Source: JBBKWU01 sp037969035
Lineage (GTDB): Bacteria > Pseudomonadota > Alphaproteobacteria > Micavibrionales > Micavibrionaceae
Length of the DNA: 64,000 nucleotides
Assembly (NCBI GenBank): GCA_037969035.1
Contig: JBBKWU010000014.1
Span: forward strand, 37,004-101,003
Direction of reading: 5' to 3'
In this document: in pieces, positions 61,226 to 64,000 of the stretch
Layout of the letters: every line of letters starts with the position of its first letter
Numbering within the stretch: position 1 is the stretch's first letter
Notes under the pieces: generated by a model
What the model was told of the DNA's origin: nothing
What the model saw: the letters and a program-made list of their open reading frames with translations, nothing else
Database searches by the model: none
Translations under genes and position numbers: made by a program

Positions 61226-63000
61226 ATCTTGCTCATACGGGCTTTCATTTTAACGACCTTGCCGACGCTCTCTTTGCTATAGAAAAATGCCTCCCCTGTT
61301 TGCAACGATTTGATATCATCAGGATGCGCGACAAAACCGCGAGTACGCCGAACAGTCCCCATGTGAGTGGGGCCGATTTGGCTCACTTGCGCGGTATATT
61401 CAAGCGTATTTCTTGTCCCCAGCATTGCCGCCAGCTTTTCAGCATCTTCTGCGGAGTTTTGACGGTGTAGGATAAAGTTATTACAGTTGCCTACAACCTG
61501 GTTAATAAAGTGATCGGCGTTTTCTTTCCGGCCTGAGGCTATATCAGACAGGCTTTGTGTAGAAAGCACCGCGTGAATTCCTGCGCTACGCCCCATGTTA
61601 ATGACATTCAAAACCTGCTCCCCCGCAAAAACAGAGAATTCATCAAAAATCACATACACAGTATTTTTTGCACCTTGGCTTAATTGCTGCGCCATTGTGG
61701 CTTTCAAATCATTAATCACCAAACGCCCGAGCGTTTTGGACATAGAAGGAAACTCCAGCGCGGGAAGGCAAAAATAAGCCACACCATTCTCTTTGATAAT
61801 TTCATCCAGCGTTAAAACGGGCTTGCCCTCTTCCAATTCAAAAAGTGAGCCGATTTCAGAGGATGTAAAATTACGAATTTCTGCAACAAGGCTTTCAATA
61901 CTTTTAGAGGCTTGATCCTGATTATTCAGTTCATCCATAAGTTTTTGAGCGTTTGGAATATCGGCCTCATTTTGCCGCACAAGGGATTTAAGCTGTTTTA
62001 AATCTAGGTTCTCTGAAAGGCTCGTCAGATTGCAGGGGATATTACATTGCTCCATCACTTTAAAGACGCATTGCAGGTAGCCTTCTGCCAGTTTTTTATA
62101 ATGCTCTTCGCTCCATTCACGCAATTCAATGATACGGTCTTTTTTTGATGTAAACCCTCCTGTTGCCAAAGGGTTATAAGCGATGCTCTCGCCCTTCATT
62201 GCAAACACAGATACAGGCGTGTCTCTTTCCTGCCCGTAGCGGGCTACGCGACACGCCAAATCATAGTCACCCTTGCCATCAATATAAATAAGGGGCAATC
62301 CACGATTGATTGCACTTTCCACAATATTACAAACGGTCACAGTCTTTCCTGATCCCGTTGTGCCGAGAACCAGCGTATGCTGGTTTGCAGCTTTGTCACT
62401 CAGTTCGATATGACGGGCATATCGATCCGTTCCAATCAAAGTCCCTTTCGCCGTTTCTGCGGGTCTTTGATTAATCATTTTGGCAGAAAGGTCACCGACC
62501 TTTCCGTACTCTTTTTCCATTTGTTTTTGCCGCTTGAGTTTTCCAAGCGGATTTTTAAAGAAATATTTTATTGCAGCATAACTGACCGCACCCCAAAACA
62601 TCCCTGCGGGTAAAAAATAAAGCCATAGCTTAGGAGTGGAGAGCCAATCCAGTGATTGGCGTCCTAAAGACGATAAAAAGGCGGCGAATGTTCCATCACC
62701 TAAAATCATATAAAAAACGCCATCTGGCATAGATGCGCTATAGAAATCATGTGTCACAGTGATCGGCATCATAAACCACAGCATAAAATCTTGATGCATC
62801 ATAATTCCAACAACAGCCGCAAAAGCCGATAACCCAAGGGCAGCAAGCGTATTAATTTTTGTAAAGTTCAAGGTCAGTATCGACAAACCCGCAATACACA
62901 AAACAACGGGTCCCAGCGAAAACAGCAGACAAACAAGAGCCAAAGTAAAAAATACATAGGTGACTTGTTCTTGCTCGCTCATTTTTGTATCACCGCTCAT
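61222..63000 (-). CDS. TraD/VirD4-like type IV coupling ATPase
   Basis: 592 residues. Four or so N-terminal membrane helices (to about residue 150) precede an ATPase with Walker A 'GTTGSGKTVTV' (about 210-220) and Walker B 'YVIFDEFSVFAG' (about 450), then the TraM-recognition-type region 'INQVVGNCNNFILHRQNSAEDAEKLA'. Such hexameric coupling proteins deliver relaxase-DNA to a conjugation channel. No T4SS structural genes (virB) appear in the window, so it may serve a mobilisable element or one whose remaining genes lie beyond the right edge. Four-base ATGA overlaps join it to both neighbours. Confidence 0.87.
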   Translation of the reverse strand: MSGDTKMSEQEQVTYVFFTLALVCLLFSLGPVVLCIAGLSILTLNFTKINTLAALGLSAFAAVVGIMMHQDFMLWFMMPITVTHDFYSASMPDGVFYMILGDGTFAAFLSSLGRQSLDWLSTPKLWLYFLPAGMFWGAVSYAAIKYFFKNPLGKLKRQKQMEKEYGKVGDLSAKMINQRPAETAKGTLIGTDRYARHIELSDKAANQHTLVLGTTGSGKTVTVCNIVESAINRGLPLIYIDGKGDYDLACRVARYGQERDTPVSVFAMKGESIAYNPLATGGFTSKKDRIIELREWSEEHYKKLAEGYLQCVFKVMEQCNIPCNLTSLSENLDLKQLKSLVRQNEADIPNAQKLMDELNNQDQASKSIESLVAEIRNFTSSEIGSLFELEEGKPVLTLDEIIKENGVAYFCLPALEFPSMSKTLGRLVINDLKATMAQQLSQGAKNTVYVIFDEFSVFAGEQVLNVINMGRSAGIHAVLSTQSLSDIASGRKENADHFINQVVGNCNNFILHRQNSAEDAEKLAAMLGTRNTLEYTAQVSQIGPTHMGTVRRTRGFVAHPDDIKSLQTGEAFFYSKESVGKVVKMKARMSKI

Positions 63001-63665
63001 GCAATCCTTGCCTTCTCATCAGAGAGTTCCGCTATATCTTTCACCTTGATAAAAGAAAACCCCTTTGCCGCTTTTGAAATCGCGCGGACAACCTCTTTAT
63101 TATCTGTGTAATACCAAACTTCTTTTACGGCAAGATTGCCGCCATAATCATTAATAATGCTATTAATTCGCGCCCGCGATTTTACGGACAATTCCAGTTC
63201 AATCGCAATCGGTTTATCCTCACCTATATACAAATGCCCATCCGCTATATGCCCAAGCTGCCCGACACCGCTCAATCCTTCATTGTGCCTAATTCGTCTG
63301 TCTGGTGTAAATTTACCACCTGTTTGCGCCTCTAACATCAATGCCACATCAACCAGCTTAAAGTCATGCCTGAATGTTCCTAAATTCACATACTTAAGCG
63401 GCAATATTCCATCGCCCGAAGCCATAATCCCCTTCTTCGTTACTTTATGAATTCTAGCCTGACCATGTAAAATTCTGTCCCGCTCTAAATATCCACCATC
63501 CACCAACTTCTTTAACCGCACATAAGCCGCTGTCTGACCAACGCCCATAAATTTTCTAATCTGATCCGCACTTGCAAACCCAAATCCATTCACCCATCGC
63601 AATACATCCGCATCCCGCTCCTGAAAAATCATATTCCCCTTCTTCCCCACATTCTTTTCAGCCAT
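62997..63665 (-). CDS. Replication-relaxation family protein (plasmid mobilisation-type)
   Basis: 222 residues from the ATG at 63665, which has GGGG seven bases upstream (GTG at 63668 is an alternative). An N-terminal winged helix ('VLRWVNGFGFASADQIRKFMG', 'RLKKLVDGGYL') is joined to a nuclease-like alpha/beta domain ('FRHDFKLVDVALMLEAQTGG', 'IAIELELSVKSRARINSIINDY', 'VWYYTDN'). This pattern matches the Replic_Relax family, found next to coupling ATPases on plasmids and integrative elements. It would bind near the transfer or replication origin; the hairpin and palindromes just upstream are plausible targets. Confidence 0.82.
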   Translation of the reverse strand: MAEKNVGKKGNMIFQERDADVLRWVNGFGFASADQIRKFMGVGQTAAYVRLKKLVDGGYLERDRILHGQARIHKVTKKGIMASGDGILPLKYVNLGTFRHDFKLVDVALMLEAQTGGKFTPDRRIRHNEGLSGVGQLGHIADGHLYIGEDKPIAIELELSVKSRARINSIINDYGGNLAVKEVWYYTDNKEVVRAISKAAKGFSFIKVKDIAELSDEKARIA

Positions 63666-63746
63666 CACATTGCCCCTTTCTTATATCCCTACATCCACCA
63701 AAACCAAACATTACCCCATCATCCTCCCCACACAATAACTATCGCT

Positions 63747-63813
63747 GCCGCCGCCCCTTCCTGACCTCAATCAAAATCATGTTGTTTGGTTGAGGTCAGG
63801 AAGGGGCGGCGGC
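63747..63813. repeat. Large GC-rich hairpin, 29-bp stem
   Basis: Arms 63747-63775 and 63785-63813 pair over 29 bp (24 perfect at the base, then one G-T and four more), with a 9-base loop. The outer part is GCCGCCGCCCC / GGGGCGGCGGC. No T tract follows on either strand, so it is not an intrinsic terminator. It lies 82 bases upstream of the replication-relaxation gene. Confidence 0.9.
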
Positions 63814-63851
63814 TCTTAAGCTAGCAAAATCAATAAAGCGAATCAATAGGG

Positions 63852-63872
63852 TATGAAAAACTGTTTTTCATA
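63852..63872. promoter_or_regulatory. 21-bp near-perfect palindrome
   Basis: TATGAAAAAC T GTTTTTCATA: ten-base arms around a single central base. The form is that of a dimeric DNA-binding site. It lies between the large hairpin and the DnaA box. Confidence 0.65.
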
Positions 63873-63891
63873 GGTTACTTCATAGCTTTTT

Positions 63892-63900
63892 TGTGTATAA
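63892..63900 (-). promoter_or_regulatory. DnaA box
   Basis: The minus strand reads TTATACACA, an exact match to the consensus TTATNCACA. It lies in AT-rich DNA beside the tandem 12-mers. Confidence 0.5.
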
Positions 63901-63931
63901 TTGAAAAAATTATTTTGGCCTTGAAAATGAG

Positions 63932-63955
63932 AAAAACTTACACAAAAACTTACAC
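63932..63955 (+). repeat. Two tandem 12-mers (iteron-like)
   Basis: AAAAACTTACAC occurs twice without a gap (63932-63943, 63944-63955). The array is followed by almost pure A/T to the window end, as in iteron-type replication origins with an unwinding region. Further copies could lie beyond the edge. Confidence 0.55.
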
Positions 63956-64000
63956 ATTTTTATATTTAATGAAAAATTATATAATAAAATCAATATGTTA

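Noticed and set aside
63747..63813. Reading the large hairpin as an intrinsic terminator
   Set aside because: No T tract follows on either strand, and the stem is far longer than terminators need.
1..64000. CRISPR array, rRNA operon or riboswitch
   Set aside because: I saw no regular repeat-spacer array, no rRNA sequence and no riboswitch aptamer pattern; the only structured RNA I can support is the tRNA-Leu with its intron.

Overview
The window looks like chromosome of a moderately AT-rich, free-living Gram-negative bacterium, most likely a divergent alphaproteobacterium. The evidence is the order ETF-QO / TPR protein / ispE, the set rph-rdgB-hemW next to hrcA, the order dnaK-dnaJ-dapB, a PodJ-like Sel1/peptidoglycan-binding membrane protein, a bactofilin, and the C-terminal half of the alphaproteobacterial Suv3-like helicase. 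I cannot name a genus from the sequence alone.

Layout. 1-627: end of a TpsB/ShlB-type outer-membrane transporter with its terminator. 777-8006: a signalling cluster (CHASE-PAS histidine kinase, Rcp1-like receiver, second receiver with a helical partner, BarA-like hybrid kinase). 8147-19334: envelope and metabolism genes (transglutaminase-fold protein, PodJ-like protein, ispE, TPR protein, ETF-QO, a cysteine-free uracil-DNA-glycosylase homologue, lytic transglycosylase). 19401-24465: MarR regulator, alaS, pyroglutamyl peptidase and an unknown protein. 24516-27634: a metal-resistance operon whose CsoR-type operator sits inside its promoter spacer. 27661-36059: helicase-derived protein, Rap1a/Tai-like protein, secreted protein, hemW-rdgB-rph, GNAT-hrcA. 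36131-42690: grpE, dnaK, dnaJ and dapB with two unknown genes between. 42706-53406: DNA repair (Ogt/Ada-like, nth, uvrC), bactofilin, DUF389 protein, pentapeptide protein, MarR-like regulator and several orphans.

From 53611 the character changes. A tRNA-Leu(UAA) gene is split by a 228-nt group I intron. Next comes a deleted IS3-like element, then a block of surface/secreted genes (lipoprotein hydrolase, 1107-aa autotransporter, IalB-like protein). The block closes with a second copy of the IS right end, which truncates a zinc-finger regulator gene. The last 3.7 kb encode a replication-relaxation protein, a TraD/VirD4-like coupling ATPase and an M48 protease in one translationally coupled operon. 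Upstream of it lie a 29-bp-stem hairpin, a 21-bp palindrome, a consensus DnaA box and tandem 12-mers in very AT-rich DNA. This looks like the edge of an integrated mobile element, or its transfer/replication origin.

The most notable items are the intron-bearing tRNA-Leu (with two odd acceptor-stem mismatches), the origin-like right end, the IS-bounded surface-gene island, the CsoR operon with an apparently leaderless first gene, the orphan helicase C-terminal half and the cysteine-free UDG homologue.
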